Shown one piece after another: positions 1-12,376 of a stretch of 31,008 nucleotides of DNA; positions within the stretch are counted from its first letter, which is position 1, and each line of letters opens with the position of its first letter. The DNA is from Intoshia linei. Taxonomy: Eukaryota > Orthonectida > Rhopaluridae. The notes beneath the pieces were generated by a model. It saw nothing but the letters and a program-made list of their open reading frames with translations. It made no database searches and was not told the origin of the DNA. Both the position numbers and the translations under genes were made by a program. The stretch is taken from the NCBI GenBank assembly GCA_001642005.1, contig LWCA01000346.1:1-31008 (forward strand), given 5' to 3'.

Positions 1-34
1 AAATATTCTATGGTGTTCACACCAAAGAATATTT
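1..34. repeat. Near-perfect 34-bp palindrome at window edge
   Basis: The first 34 bases form an inverted repeat centred at 17/18: AAATATTCT and TGGTGT on the left pair with ACACCA and AGAATATTT on the right, with one mismatched pair (positions 10 and 25) and a two-base centre. It lies just upstream of the Ty3/gypsy remnant and may continue to the left. It could be a cruciform-prone spot, the end of an element, or chance in AT-rich DNA. Confidence 0.5.
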
Positions 35-84
35 TTTATCCAATTCAATTTAGTTTAGTTGTGAAGTTTATTTTTTACGATCTT

Positions 85-1095
85 TTGATAGTGCGCCAGT
101 TCTTTAGTAAATAACTTACTGTTACAGAAAAGAATTACTCAACAACTGAAAAAGAATTTCTTGCTGTTACTAAAAGTTTCGATAAATTTCGGATTTATGT
201 TTTATGTTTTCGTTACCGCTGATTTCCCGAAGAATATTCGATCTATAAACTACTGTGGTCTTAATACAGAATTGATTCAAAATGATAAAGTCCTGAAAGA
301 ACTTTCAATTAAAAATGAATTAGACCCTAAAACGGCTAGTACAAGTTTAGAGACAAAATAATTATAAAAAATAACACATGTTACTAAATAACAATGAAAA
401 TTATCTAATATTGGACCGGATTCGCAGACCAAAACAGTTATTGAATATTACCATAACTATCTGACATTTGGGCATTCTGGAATTTTAAAAACAATCCAAA
501 ACATTAAAGCAAAATACTTTTGGCCTTTCATGTATAGAGCCACTAAGGAATATATTAGCAAATGCAATACATGCAATGAAAATGAATTCAGGAATAGGGC
601 AAAACATATTGCATTAAAAACTTTTCAAACGAGTAGGTTCAACCAATTGTAGCAAATAGATGTATTAGGGCCATTACAAGTGACACAAAATTTGAATAAA
701 TACGTACTTGTCATGTGTGACCATTATTCTGGATGGGTTCAAGCAGCAGCTTTACCAGATATTACAGCCTCTACTCTAAATGATGCCATTGTTGAAAATA
801 TAATTACCTTGTTTGGACCCTTGAAGAAATTCACTTCGATTGCGCACAACAATTCGAAGGAGAAAAAGGAGTAAGTATATCAAAATTATGTAAAATGTAT
901 GATAAAAAACATATTCAGCACCGTACAATCACCAACAAAATGGACTTGTAGAAAGACTGAGAACTTTATCTGAACATAAAAATTGGGATACAATCCTTAT
1001 ATATATTTTAATGGGATTGCTATCAACGGTATCATCCAAAACAGGAGTTTCACCGTCTCTTGTAGTTCTGGGATATGAAATGTATTCTGACAATA
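85..1095 (+). mobile_element. Degenerate Ty3/gypsy-type pol remnant (RNase H - H2C2 - integrase)
   Basis: Decayed retroelement polyprotein read in several frames. From about 88 to 200 it shows the end of the RNase H region, with the conserved stretch KNYSTTEKEFLAV followed by KFRIYV; the reading then shifts frame at about 195-205 into FVTADFP, which replaces the usual TDH block. From about 440 to 600 comes the integrase H2C2 zinc-binding domain (YYHNYLTFGHSG ... FWPFM ... CNTCNE). From about 650 to 1090 comes the integrase core: IDVLGPL holds the first Asp, the second Asp motif is lost (IAHNNS stands where a TDNG-like motif is expected), and QNGLVER carries the Glu. Many stops and frameshifts show it is dead. 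Reverse transcriptase is not seen in the window, and no LTR was recognised. The order of domains fits Ty3/gypsy rather than Ty1/copia. Confidence 0.85.
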
Positions 1096-1140
1096 TAAAA
1101 GACCGTATAACAATATCTAATCAAATTCAATATTATAAAT

Positions 1141-1930
1141 CTACTGTCTTTTCTCGATTATAAGCAGACCCCTGAAATACAAAATTTCAGTAAAATTTTT
1201 AACTAAATAAAATTTGAATATAAGCAGTTTCTGCTTGTATTCGAAAGAAAGAACTTTAAACACAAAATAGACATATCAATTTATTTCTAAAAAATAAATT
1301 CCTTCATACAATAGAATGTCTAACTTATAAGTTTATACTACAGTCAAACCTTAATTTAACGAATAACATGATAAACCTATATTTTAACGAACAAATAAAA
1401 TATTAATAATTTATAGGTATAATGGTACTATAAAAAATTACATTTATTAACGAACAAACTTTTTCAAAAATTAAAAAAAAATTATTTATTTTTATTGAGG
1501 ACAAACGCATGTTTGTTAATTTTGCAACCGCTGAAATCGAAAAACTAGTATATGAGTAGTAGGGGTGTGATTTTTTATACTTTTTTTCGAAATTTCATGG
1601 TCCAAATACTGATAAAGTTGCGTGTGATAGTTTTATAATTATTATATATTTATTGTAAGATTTAACTATTTTTTATGCGGATGTCCGACTTTTTTCAACG
1701 AAAATTGTTCATAATATAATTAATATTATTTATATTATAAAAGTATGATTCCGAAATGTCTGCTTTCAATGATTTTAAGGTTTTGGAATCATTTTAGTGG
1801 ATTTCCCACAGATTTTCGTGATCTTTGGATATGCCTGGAAAGCTGAGGAGAATCCCAGAAAATTAATAAAATAATTCACAAAAAAAAAAGAAATAAAATA
1901 ATTTTTCAATTTTGCTGGTACCACGCTTAC
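1141..1930. other. Non-coding AT-rich stretch downstream of VPS13
   Basis: Apart from a pogo/Tigger-like terminus at 1342-1470, no gene is recognisable here. Missing 3' exons of VPS13 (minus strand) would be expected in this direction, but no stretch reads convincingly as the rest of the VAB domain or the C-terminal ATG2-C/PH region. A minus-strand open stretch at 1775-2002 lacks any family signature; part of it overlaps the proposed last visible VPS13 exon in another frame. Confidence 0.5.
1342..1470. mobile_element. pogo/Tigger-like terminal fragment
   Basis: CAGTCAAACCTTAATTTAAC (starting at 1342) looks like the CAGT(C/A)AAACCTCGATTTAACGAA-type terminus of pogo/Tigger DNA transposons. The short motif TTAACGAA(C/T)AA is repeated three times within 130 bp (about 1357, 1384, 1448), as in subterminal repeats of this group. 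The second terminus was not found, so this is one end or a solo fragment. The assignment rests on motif resemblance only. Confidence 0.45.
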
Positions 1931-4900
1931 CCATACCGATCTAATAAAAATGATAATATAATAATTACAATTGTAATGTCCTTTTGTGATTCTATAGAAC
2001 AAATCAATTCATACTGTTCTTTATGATTTTGCCATGTATACCTCTGATAAGTATTGGGCTTAAGAAGGTATATTTTTTCAATAGAATTTCTAATAAATAA
2101 TAATCAATCATCAAAAAGAAAATTTACTTTTGGTAAAATTTAACAGTTTCCATCTTGTAATCATTTAAAATAATCCATTGAGCAGAATGTTTATCAAGAT
2201 TGTGAAACTTCATAATTAGTTTAGATTCTGTGATATTTGTTTCAACACTGACCCCAACAAACTGAAAATATTAATAAAACAATGAAATTATAAAAAAAGT
2301 ACAGGATCCTGTAAGAATAATGTTGTAATACTAGACTTTGACGGAAAGAAAGGTACAGACATTGATTTCTTGGTATTGTTTTCACCTAATGCAACGACAA
2401 TAAAACTTAATTCTTCTCCACTCGAATCAATAATAAGAGGTTTACTCTAAAAAATATTATATTTTAATTACATTTATTATTATTTTTTACTTTTCCCGGA
2501 TCCAAGATGAGAGGATCACTATTTTCGATGTTTTTACATTGCAAGATTTTCAATTTAAACTAAAAAAACGCATTTAATTTACATTACATAAATATATTCT
2601 TACCCACGTTAAATTAGAAACAAAACAAAATGGAGAAAAGGTGATAATTCTTGTAAGGCCAAAGTTTGCCAATGTGATGGATACACTAACCTGAAAAAAA
2701 TAATTAATTTAAAGATATTACCATTAAAACTACATCCATAACAATCGAAGCTACACAGATTACATTCATGTAATTTGAGCCTCAAAAAGGTAAATACTTG
2801 ACGATTAATGAAATTATCAAGTAATCATGCAAGTAATGAAAATAATATAAAAACATGCTTTAGTGGATATGCTCTGCAATTTTGTACAGCAAGAGAAGCA
2901 GTTTAACTTTCCCCTTTTATGCTTATGAGCGTCCTAAGATGACACAATTAAACACATTTAATGGAGTATCAAAGGCTCAAAGTACATTTTTCAATTAAAA
3001 CAGTTATTTTGACATGCGAGTTAACATACCTCTTCCTCTTCGTTGTTTTTTTTACAGTTTATTAATCCTAAAGTTCCAACAGCGTCTAATGAAAAATGTT
3101 TTGACCAGGAGCTATTTTCAATGGATAAGCTAACCTAAAAGATTAGTATATTTATAATAATTTCATAAACAAAACCCTATTAGTTCGATTCATGAGAACA
3201 ATTGATTCGTTTCCAGTTGGATGAGAAATAATAAGATTTTCATTATTCTAAAAAATTTAAAAAGAATAAAAAAATCAACCTTGTAAACTAAGTTCCTGCT
3301 GGTCTTGTTAATCAACCAATAATAGCTGTAAATTTTGACACAATAGTATCCATCTTCATTGGCAATTTCCAAATTTAAATTCTTTATATTTTATTAAAAA
3401 AATTAATTTATTAATTACCAATTTTTCCATTTGATCGCTTGAAGTAAAAGTTAATTTTTTGAATTTTTCATTTTCTACTAAATTGAAAACGCAAGACCAA
3501 TCATTGTTTGAATATGAAAACTAGATTTAATTAGTTGATTAAAAATGCAGCCCTACTGGTCATTTTAGCGGACTTTTAAAGAAATATTTTAAAAACTGAG
3601 TTTCAGAAAGAAAAAGTTTGACCTAAACCTTCGTCAAAAATTTATCAAAAAAACCCCTTATAATGACTGGGAAAAGTGACTAGAAAGAAAAAAAACAAAC
3701 AATTTGAAAATCTCCATAGTACCGAATTTAAGAGTTTTACAATTCACCAAAATATTTATAAATAAAAATAAGTTACGAAAATAAATAGTTTACATTAATA
3801 CCTGAACGGTAATTGAACCAGAATTATTTTTGAGAGTATCAAAAATTTCACAATTCCCACTTTTAATCATAAATTCATCAACAATCTAATTGAAAATGAA
3901 AAAAAAATTAATGGAAAGAATATACCTCTTTGTTCTTAAAAACAATTGAAAATGGCAACAAATTGGTAAATGTCATAATGGGAGTAAACATTAAATAGTA
4001 CATAGTTTTATCTTTAGACTTATCATTTAATGAAATAATTTTTTTTTTCAAATAACTATCAATATATCGACATTCTCCATCCGAATTTGTAAATTTAATG
4101 GTAGATTTAAAATTTGTTTCAAATACATTGCCAATTTCTTCACTAACATAATTTTCAATAGAAATAATCATTTTTGTATCAGCAAGTGTATGTTGAACTG
4201 GAATACAAAGAGTTTCATTTTTCTGACAACTACCAATATCTATCAATTTCCCATTATTTACAGATTTAGAAAAACATTTAATTGCTAAAGCATAGGGCAA
4301 CAAATTTCTCACTTGATACATGGATCGTATAATTATATTTTGACGATCATTACAACAATTTACATCAATCACAACCATTGTATTTGAATTAACTGCTACC
4401 GGATACAAATCATATTTAATTGCATTAATTTTGATTTTATTTGTTGAAAATCCAATTTCCATTTGAGCTGTTGATTCAAGGTATCCGTGATCCAAAAATT
4501 TATTGTTTATTATTTTGGATTTTTCTTTATAAGAAAAATATGCGCAATTTCCAGTGTTAATTAGTTTACTGGTGCACTTTGAATTTTCACTAAATTCCAA
4601 GTTTTTATCCAGTTTTACGGTAATGTTGAGTCCCGAAATGTTTTCTATGAAAAAGGGCATTTTATTATTGTCGGTTTTATTATGAGTACAGTCATTCTCT
4701 TTTAATTGGTATGCATCATTAAACAATGTGGCCACACGGTGCAACATATGCATGGCTCGTTTAGTTAATGTTAGATTCAATTGATCTATTGATGTAACTT
4801 TGACATGATTGAATGGTGGCGGAATACGAAAATCTTCATCCAATTCTTCTACTAAATCATTGGTTTCGTAAAAAATTGATAAATTAAAGGATCTGTATGC

Positions 4901-7900
4901 GTCTTTATTTACTCCACTCTTTTGGTTGATAGGTTCCAATAAAGGTTCCCAAACTGCTAAACGGTCATTGTAATATCCAACTTCGATAGTAGTATTTAAG
5001 CTAAATTTTTATAATTAAATTAAACCAAACCCACTAAAAATATAAACAATGTATATGTTATACTATATTATGTTATATATTATATATATATGTATATTAT
5101 ATATGCAATGGTTCAATTATTTTAAAATTTAAAAAGGACAATTATTAATTTTAATGACAACCCTGAGTTAAAATATAATAAAGAATTACTTTGCCACAAG
5201 ATTGTGAGACCAACTTTCAACAATCCCAGAAACGCCTCCTTCAATAATAAAATTATTCTCGGAATTTTGAGTATCAGAAATATGTATAATAAAATTTTCA
5301 ATGACAACATTCATCTTTTCATTATTAAAAAATTCAGTGACATCAGACAAAGAAGTACCTTCACTACCAACATCAACAGGTAAAGCGTATTTCATAAATT
5401 CAAAATTTTGATTAACAATTTTATCAATTTCCCAAAATTTGTTAAAATCAAAAGCTTCTTCGTGCTTAGAATCATCCTCTTTAATAGACAAATTTTTCAA
5501 AATGGAAAAAAACAAGTTAATAGTGGAAGGGCACATGTAAAATTGAAAAAGTTCAGCATTAATAGAAGCATCGACATCTGAATTCAAATTATTAATATCA
5601 TATCTAACAGTCATGTTAGTTTTATTGAGAATCTTGACTTTGAATTTATCCCTACTTTCGAGATGAAAAGTGGAACAAAAAATTTCCAAATTATTAAGCT
5701 CAACAAATGCTAAAGTAACATCATCCGACAATTGGCATTTAACCATTAAATTAGACTTGGCTATAAAACACCTAGAATTCAAATTGGACCGATCATCAAC
5801 CATAATAAATTCTGGATCAGAAAAAACAATAACAACTTCCATAGTTTCTTCAACATATTCAAAACTAGAATCAGAGTTTAAAGACAGTGTTTCTGGAACT
5901 TGTTCAACCTGTAATTGTTTTTTAGAATGTTTTTTTTTAGGTTTTTCTCGTTTAAAAGCTTTTAAAAAGAAATCTTTAAGTTCCATTAAATATTCCAGCC
6001 AAATACATACAACAATTTTTTCAATCGAAACAAAAAGTAATGGAGTTTGAGAACCTTCCTCTTTTGTATAAGTTGCCTTAATAATTTTATCACAATCGTA
6101 ACAATTACTTCTTTCAAAGATTTGATGAATTACAGACCTTTCTGGTCGCAAGTCTTGGAGAGTTATATTCTTTAAAGAAATTTCTACAGATAAATCTTCA
6201 TTTGTTAATATTTTTAAATCTAGACTTAAATTTTCAATTTCAACGAGAGCAATATTTCTGAAATTGTTTCTTAAATTTTCGTCGGATACTTCATTTTTGA
6301 CAATTATTGTATCATCCAATAAAATTAATTGCAAGGTTTTTAAATGAAACTTGAAAGAAATTTCAACAATTTTTGGTTTGTCGTTTGATTTTTTTTTTAC
6401 TTTTTTCCCTTTATATTTAACTTGGACATTGTTTGTTTCAATATTTTCTTGGTCTTTAAAGGAAACTTTTTTAACCTTTTCAACTTTTTCAGTTTTAGTT
6501 GAGACATTTTCATAAACTTCATTTATATTTTCGTACCATATAGCAAGAATATATTTTAAATCTAAATACGATATTTTAAAGTTGCATTCATTAACATCCA
6601 TAAAGGCGTTAATCATAGGTTGCGATTTGTCCATATTAAACTGCACATTCCTTTGCAAATTTAAATCAACGTGAATAGGTTCGATAATGACATGCTTATT
6701 GAAATTATTATTGATCCTATCCGTGTATTTTAAACTATACAAACTAATATTATCCATTGATATCAAAATGTCATCTATGAGAGGAATACCAATAGAATAT
6801 TCATTAGAAATTTTCAAACTACCTAGATTTGCATACAATACTTGAATAGATTCAGAATTGGTCGGTAAAATAAGTTTTGGAGATATAACTTGAATATTAA
6901 ACCCAATCAACAAATTTGAAGCAGTATCGACTGCAAATTTAGCCGATTTGGATATAGATTGAGTTAATGTATCTATACTTTCTTTTTTGATTGCAAAAAT
7001 TTCACATTTATTTGCAATTTTTTTGAGAAAAACGGATATAAAGACAAATTCGACTTGGAGACATTTTAAGTCAATTATTACATCAAATTTTTCTTCTATC
7101 GGTCTAACGGTAAAACTTTTCACATGCAAATTCAGCAAATTTTCAGTTTTTTCCAGTTTTTTGTTGACTATAAAAATGTTTTTATAAACGGCGTCTTGTT
7201 CAATGTTTAAAATTTCCAAATTTTCCAAGGTCACTCCAATTTCACTGTCATTTCTAAGTAATTTAACATCCATACTAAACCCAGTCAAATTTAAACAAAC
7301 GATATCCATAAATTCTATACAAATCTGAGATACATTGATATCCAAATCTACATTTTTGGTATTTTCCATTGTAGAATCTTGGTCAAATTCCGGCATTTGT
7401 GAAAAAGTTTTTAAATAATTTGTAAATCCACTTTCACTACGGCTAATAGCATACATATTGACACTTTGACGGTATTCATGATATTGAGTAGTAAATGCAT
7501 TAGAATTGTTATTTGTTAATATCGTTTCGTACATGTTCAAACACGTTTCCTTCAAGAAAATTACTGCAGGTTGATAAATACAGATTTTTAAATAATCGCA
7601 ATCAATTTTGGCTTTAATGGCAAATTCGTCACGTCTGGAAATGTAATTTTTGTCAAACTGTGAAACACTGATGGAAATTAATTTTTCAGTTTCTTTTGTA
7701 TCAATTAAATTTTGAACTTTTCCTAAATTATCGTTTTCATAAGATGCGTTGACCGATTCCACAAAGAGGTGCATTTTTTTACTGTACTTGTTTATATTAA
7801 CAGAAATTCCAATCTTTTTAAGGTTAATGGCAACCATGGTTGACTTTGACGCGGTGGTATCAATAACTGTTAGATTTATAGCATCAACGGTAAACGCTAT

Positions 7901-10489
7901 TTTAAATTGAGTAACATTATCCATATTTTCTTCAATAGACCCTCCATCTGATTCGTCAAACGACATTTTTGCACTTATAAAATCATCCATTTCGCTAATT
8001 TCATTTATAGCTTCTGTTCTAGAATCAACATCCTTGACTAATTTCACTTGCTCTACAATGGATACCAAAGGTTTTTCATCTTTGGTAGGGAAAGAAATGG
8101 CTGGAATAGATAAAATAATCTTTACGATCCTCTGTAATTCGTCAACTTTAACTTTAAAATCAAGTTTTGACAAAAAAGCTTCCATTTTCATTGCGGGTAG
8201 TTCAAACAAAGCGGGAATAATTGATTTAGATAAATTTAAGTCCAATTTTATAGGTTCAACTAAATTGATAATTTCTCCATCAGGCATATTCAGACCCAAA
8301 CCAAAATCAATCAAATGTATATCAAATTTATCGTAAACTCGATCCATCATTTCTGAAATGGGTACATTATTAAAATTAAAATCATCCCGCTGCGTTTTAT
8401 GCGAAACTACATTGAAATCCCCAAAATTTAAAGAAAAAAAGCTGTTTTCATTCAAATAAACACCATTTTCAGGTATAATAAATCGACTCGATTTGACCAA
8501 AAACTTTAAATCAACATAAATCGAATTGTCCAGAATTTGGTGCAAATTAAATCTATCACGATAAATATTTAACGTTGTTGAAGCGGCTAAAGCAACCTTA
8601 TTACTAACATCATCAACATTGAGTTCACTAAACCATTCAACCATTCTATTTGCCGTGTGAGAATCGTAAATGACATCCATACCTTCAGAAATCATTTCTA
8701 TTGCATAGTCTGCAGAAACGTCGACAGGGTTTTTAGAAATTTTCAAATTTAAAATATTTTCCCTTTTTCGCAGAAAAATAATCTTTGGAGCGACAACAGA
8801 TTCTTTCTGGCTTAGGGAGGAAATTGTACTTGCATCAGAGGTGGTTTTGTATTTATGAGGGACAGGATAGGCTCCAAAAACAGCAAAATAATCTGTATTG
8901 ACCGTAAATGTGAATCCCTTATCCCGCATTGAAATTAAGAAGGAAAATTTGTCTACGATGCCTTCTAGAACTTGATTTCGCAGATTATCTTCCAATTTCA
9001 ATTGAAATCGAGAAAGAACACACTTGAATACGATAATACTGTAATTTTCGGGGTAAATGCTGTCATCTAAAGTGGAATCGACATAACCAATGGCACTATA
9101 CATTTTATTTTTTTCTTCTTCTGTAAACCCGCCCTCAATTTCTTTAGATAAATTTGTTTCTTCAGTAGATTTCCCGGTGCCCCATTTCATCCATGAAGGG
9201 ATCCAACCAGACGATTCTTTAGGTGGATACAATCCAGTTTTTTTTGCTTCAATTTCGGCCAATTTCCGACCCAGCATTATAGAAAAAACGGACAATAATT
9301 TTTCACAATCCATCAAAATTTCGTTTTGTTCTGTAGTGCTTTTATCGTCCTTATTAATATTACACAGTTTATCCTTGTAAACTTGAATATAGAGTTTAAA
9401 ATATTTTCTATAATTAAAAATGTTGGTCATATCCCACTGATTATTATGTTTTCGAATATTTTCCAAATAACAATTTACCGCAAATTTAAACCATTCCTTT
9501 GGCGCCTTTGAAATCTGAATTTTAGGTCTCAAATGATTATATTTGTTGTACCTTTTTCTCATACTAATTGCTTTTAATTCATTCAACACAAATTTCGCAT
9601 TGTATTTAGAGATTCTAATTGAAATTTCACCAAAAACCAAATCAAACACAAATTTAGACATAGAAAAATTATGATTTTCAGGATTCATGTTAATTTTTGA
9701 CCGTAAAACAAGAGTGACCGGTTTTAAAATACAATTTTGACGATCATGACATCTTTTAATGAAACCCTCGACAGACAAATAATCTTTAAACTCAGTCAAC
9801 GTTTTTTCAGTCAAATTAATCTTATTTTTACAAGAATATATACCAAAGTCTTTGAGAATAATCAACTTGTAGTCAACGTCTTCTTCAGCTGATTCAGTGT
9901 TGGAGGAATTTTCGTTTTCTTCATCATCCACATTCCAGTACTTATTTGTAGTTTGAAATTGCAAAGATTGAATAAATACCCCCATAGAATTTGGCATATT
10001 TTCATATCTGATGTGAATATTAGTTATGGTGAATTGTAAATTTTTTATAATTGTTACTCCCAGTTTTTCTGTTATTGATTTAGTTTTTTTTGATTCTTCG
10101 TTTTCAACAGAAGTTTCTCTTAATTTACGTGCAGCTTCAAGAAAATCAATTTTTTTCAGTTTTTGCTGCCACGCCATTTCTTCGTCGTTTGATATTGTTG
10201 TTTCGTTTGGTGGGGCTACCACAATGTACAAACCGTCTACAAGTATTGTTGTTGGAGGGATAAATAAACCACTTGTCCATGGAATACTAATGTCAATTTT
10301 ATTCACAATTGCTCTAGAAACTTTTAAACCAGATACAAATTTTTCGATTGCATCGTTCTTTACCTTTACATTTGTCAAAGAAATTTTTCCATTCAATAGA
10401 CCAACGTTTATGTCGGAATAGTTTACATTTTCAATAAATTGGCTCAAATATGTATTGATTACCCATCTAACCACTTTTTCAAAAATCAT
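1931..10489 (-). CDS. VPS13: VPS13-family bridge-like lipid-transfer protein (VPS13A/C type), 3' end not found
   Basis: VPS13 proteins are long hydrophobic-groove bridges that move lipids between membranes at contact sites. Exon 1 (10489-5190) is 5.3 kb without an intron and starts with MIFEKVVRWVINTYL, the Chorein_N helix; SIPWTSG, the LDGLYIVVAPP strand and the IHIRYEN motif follow, as in VPS13A/C. Exon 2 is 5000-3926 and carries GYYNDRLAVWEPLLEP, the entry to the VAB/SHR-BD region. Further exons, all in phase: 3885-3802, 3520-3419, 3381-3280 (YYWLINKTSRNLVY), 3247-3176, 3134-3030, 2690-2604 (LTRIITFSPF), 2559-2491, 2446-2303, 2261-2128, and 2089 to about 1931 (PNTYQRYTWQN). About 2460 residues are visible against 3100 or more in the family; the missing part is the end of VAB and the C-terminal ATG2-C/PH region. 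Introns are 189, 40, 281, 37, 32, 41, 339, 44, 44, 41 and 38 nt. No stop or frameshift was found in the joined exons. The last exon's end is uncertain; later exons may lie left of the window. Confidence 0.9.
5001..5189 (-). other. VPS13 intron 1 with AT microsatellite
   Basis: Read on the minus strand, the donor GTAATT follows exon 1 at 5189 and the acceptor ATTTAG ends at 5001. Joining restores an AAC codon and continuous VPS13 reading from LVAN into LNTTIEVGYYN. The centre (about 5040-5108) is a TA/TATG low-complexity tract, which makes this intron four to six times longer than most others in the gene. Confidence 0.85.
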
Positions 10490-11327
10490 TGAGATATTTA
10501 GTCAAATATTTACTTGTTAAGCAATCTTTAAATAAATATAGTAAACCACTCGGAAAATTTTAATAAGTTTTATCCAATAAAGTTGTTATTATTGTAAAAT
10601 ATTTTTAATTACGTTCGCAGAATCGATACATCAAGTACAATGCTGTACATTGAAATTTATTTATTATTTGTTTAATATGGTTTCATATTTTAATTATCAA
10701 TACATTGGTTATTTTTTCAGGTGAAAATACATACAATCTAATTATATACATTAGCTATATTCTACAAAATTAGTTCAAAATGAATACCAATTGCAATGCA
10801 TTGGCAGCAAATCTTTGTTCGATTCTAACCTATTTTTATTATTATTTGTTGATTTTTAAGTTTTTAATTTCTTTATATATACTTTTTACAATTTGAATGC
10901 AACTATAGATTTCACTAAATTGTATAGTTCAATTAATCGATAAGTAATTATCTTTATTATCATATCAATTTTTATGTCTGATGTGATTAATTAAAGCATT
11001 CATAATTAATACATAATATATTGATTAAATGACACATTTTTTGTATATTGGTAATACCAATATGTATGCATATTTTATATGTAATATATGTAATGCATAC
11101 TTTGTATTGTATTTAACTAATTGCTAATTCTACAGAAGGCAGCCTTAGCATATTGCATATTTTTTAAATGAAATTTTTTAAAGAAAATAATTCAATTTTA
11201 TTATCATTTTAAACAGAACCGTACCTATCATACCGAGAACCTTTTCGACGGCATCAACAAAATTTGTGCAAAATGAAGGCTTATTTTTTCAATTCATCAT
11301 TTAAAAAAATTATATTTTGATCTAGGC
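10490..11327. other. Intergenic AT-rich stretch upstream of VPS13
   Basis: No gene or recognisable transposon. It is AT-rich with small palindromic TA/ATG runs (for example TTGGTAATACCAA near 11047-11059 and several ATGCAT-type repeats). The VPS13 promoter must lie at its left end, but no core promoter element could be called with confidence. Confidence 0.5.
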
Positions 11328-11745
11328 AGACTGTTATGTACTTCGTACAAACAGCATCCTAGGAACGCCGTTCTTTTTTAATTTTACCAAAAAAATAAAA
11401 TCTGACTCAACTAATTCTAGGGGTGTTTTGATTTTTTAAAAAAGTATAATCTGGGTTTTGATAAAGGGACCAGAAAAAATACGTACCGTCAATTTTAGTT
11501 AATTTGGTGTTCAATGTAAAGACAAAATTACCATTATATCACATTACTTTTTACTTTAAGTGAATTATTCCATTTTAATTTTTTTATTAACATTTGCGTA
11601 AAGAATTTTAAAAACAATTATCCCATTATTTTAATTTATTAGACATAATGTGTGTATAATCTTAAAAATAAAGTAAAAACAGTCCAATCCTAAAAATTGT
11701 CATAAATAGCATACATTCCAGACAAAATAAAATTATAAAAACCTA
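11328..11745 (+). repeat. Dispersed repeat family P, copy A
   Basis: It begins ACTGTTATGTACTTCGTACA at 11330 and ends near AAAATTGTCATAAATAGCAT (about 11690-11710) and AAAATAAAATTATA. The same order of blocks occurs at 30310-30790: terminus, TTTTACTTTAAGTGAATTAT, TTAACATTTGCGTAAAGAAT, TAAAGTAAAAACAGTCCAAT. Partial reversed copies lie at 18250-18480 and 27539-27687. No transposase is recognised, so it is either a non-autonomous element or a piece of a larger one. Confidence 0.8.
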
Positions 11746-11880
11746 TTTTGTCATTTTCAATGTTATGAATCATCACATAGGGCAAACTTTTTCTAACCTA
11801 TAAAATCGTCAAAATATTACCTATCTAAATAAAATTCTAACTTTTTTAACCTATAAAAAATACATTAAAAATTCAATTTG

Positions 11881-11893
11881 CCCCCCCCCCCCC
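11881..11893. repeat. C13 homopolymer tract
   Basis: Thirteen consecutive C residues in otherwise very AT-rich DNA, just beyond the end of the hAT transposase remnant. Length polymorphism or a sequencing error is likely here. Confidence 0.9.
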
Positions 11894-11935
11894 TGTTAAA
11901 AGTTTTTTTTTAGAAATAGTTTAAAAAATTAAATA

Positions 11936-12376
11936 TTAAGATTTATTATAGTACAATATTAAATATTTTTTAATGTTACTAGATGAAATATTTCTTTGTT
12001 TTGTGAGTAATGTTTTCAGCATGCTAAAACTTCTTTCTACATCGTTAGAAGTTGAAGGGCCATTTCTCAATTTGCTGTACAATAATTTTTTCGATATCAT
12101 TCTTTTTTGGTTTTTTTTCTATATATAGTTGTATTTCACATGGGTCAGGAATAAATTGTATTTTTTATTATATCATGCTTGATTAATAGTAAACGACTCT
12201 TTTGCCATGTCAATAACACCTAATATAGATGTATACCCGCTTAATTCAATTAATTCATTATATAATCCAATCATAGATACAATTTGACCATTCATGTTTG
12301 TAGTAATCATTTTACAATCAAACAGCATTAAATTTAAATCTTTACAACACGATTTTATTCTTTCAGTTTCCTTCAA
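11936..12376 (-). pseudogene. hAT transposase C-terminal remnant
   Basis: On the minus strand, 12100-11936 reads NGPSTSNDVERSFS followed by LLTKQRN and ends NKS-stop. This is the signature of the hAT dimerisation domain (P-x-S-x-x-x-ERxFS ... L...R..L). Just upstream on the same strand, 12376-12173 is an open stretch of 67 codons, separated by stops and a frame change, that may be the preceding part of the same protein but has no motif of its own. The catalytic DDE core is absent, so the copy is dead. It could come from a ZBED/DUF4371-like hAT family. Confidence 0.65.

Noticed and set aside
1775-2002. Minus-strand open stretch of 75 codons below VPS13 as a separate small gene
   Set aside because: Low-complexity Phe/Ile-rich translation with no start context or family feature; it overlaps the proposed last visible VPS13 exon in another frame.
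5670-10421. Plus-strand open stretches opposite VPS13 exon 1 (for example 5670-6050, 8034-8336, 9090-9380, 10026-10421)
   Set aside because: They mirror the VPS13 coding frame, show no family features and arise from codon bias on the opposite strand.
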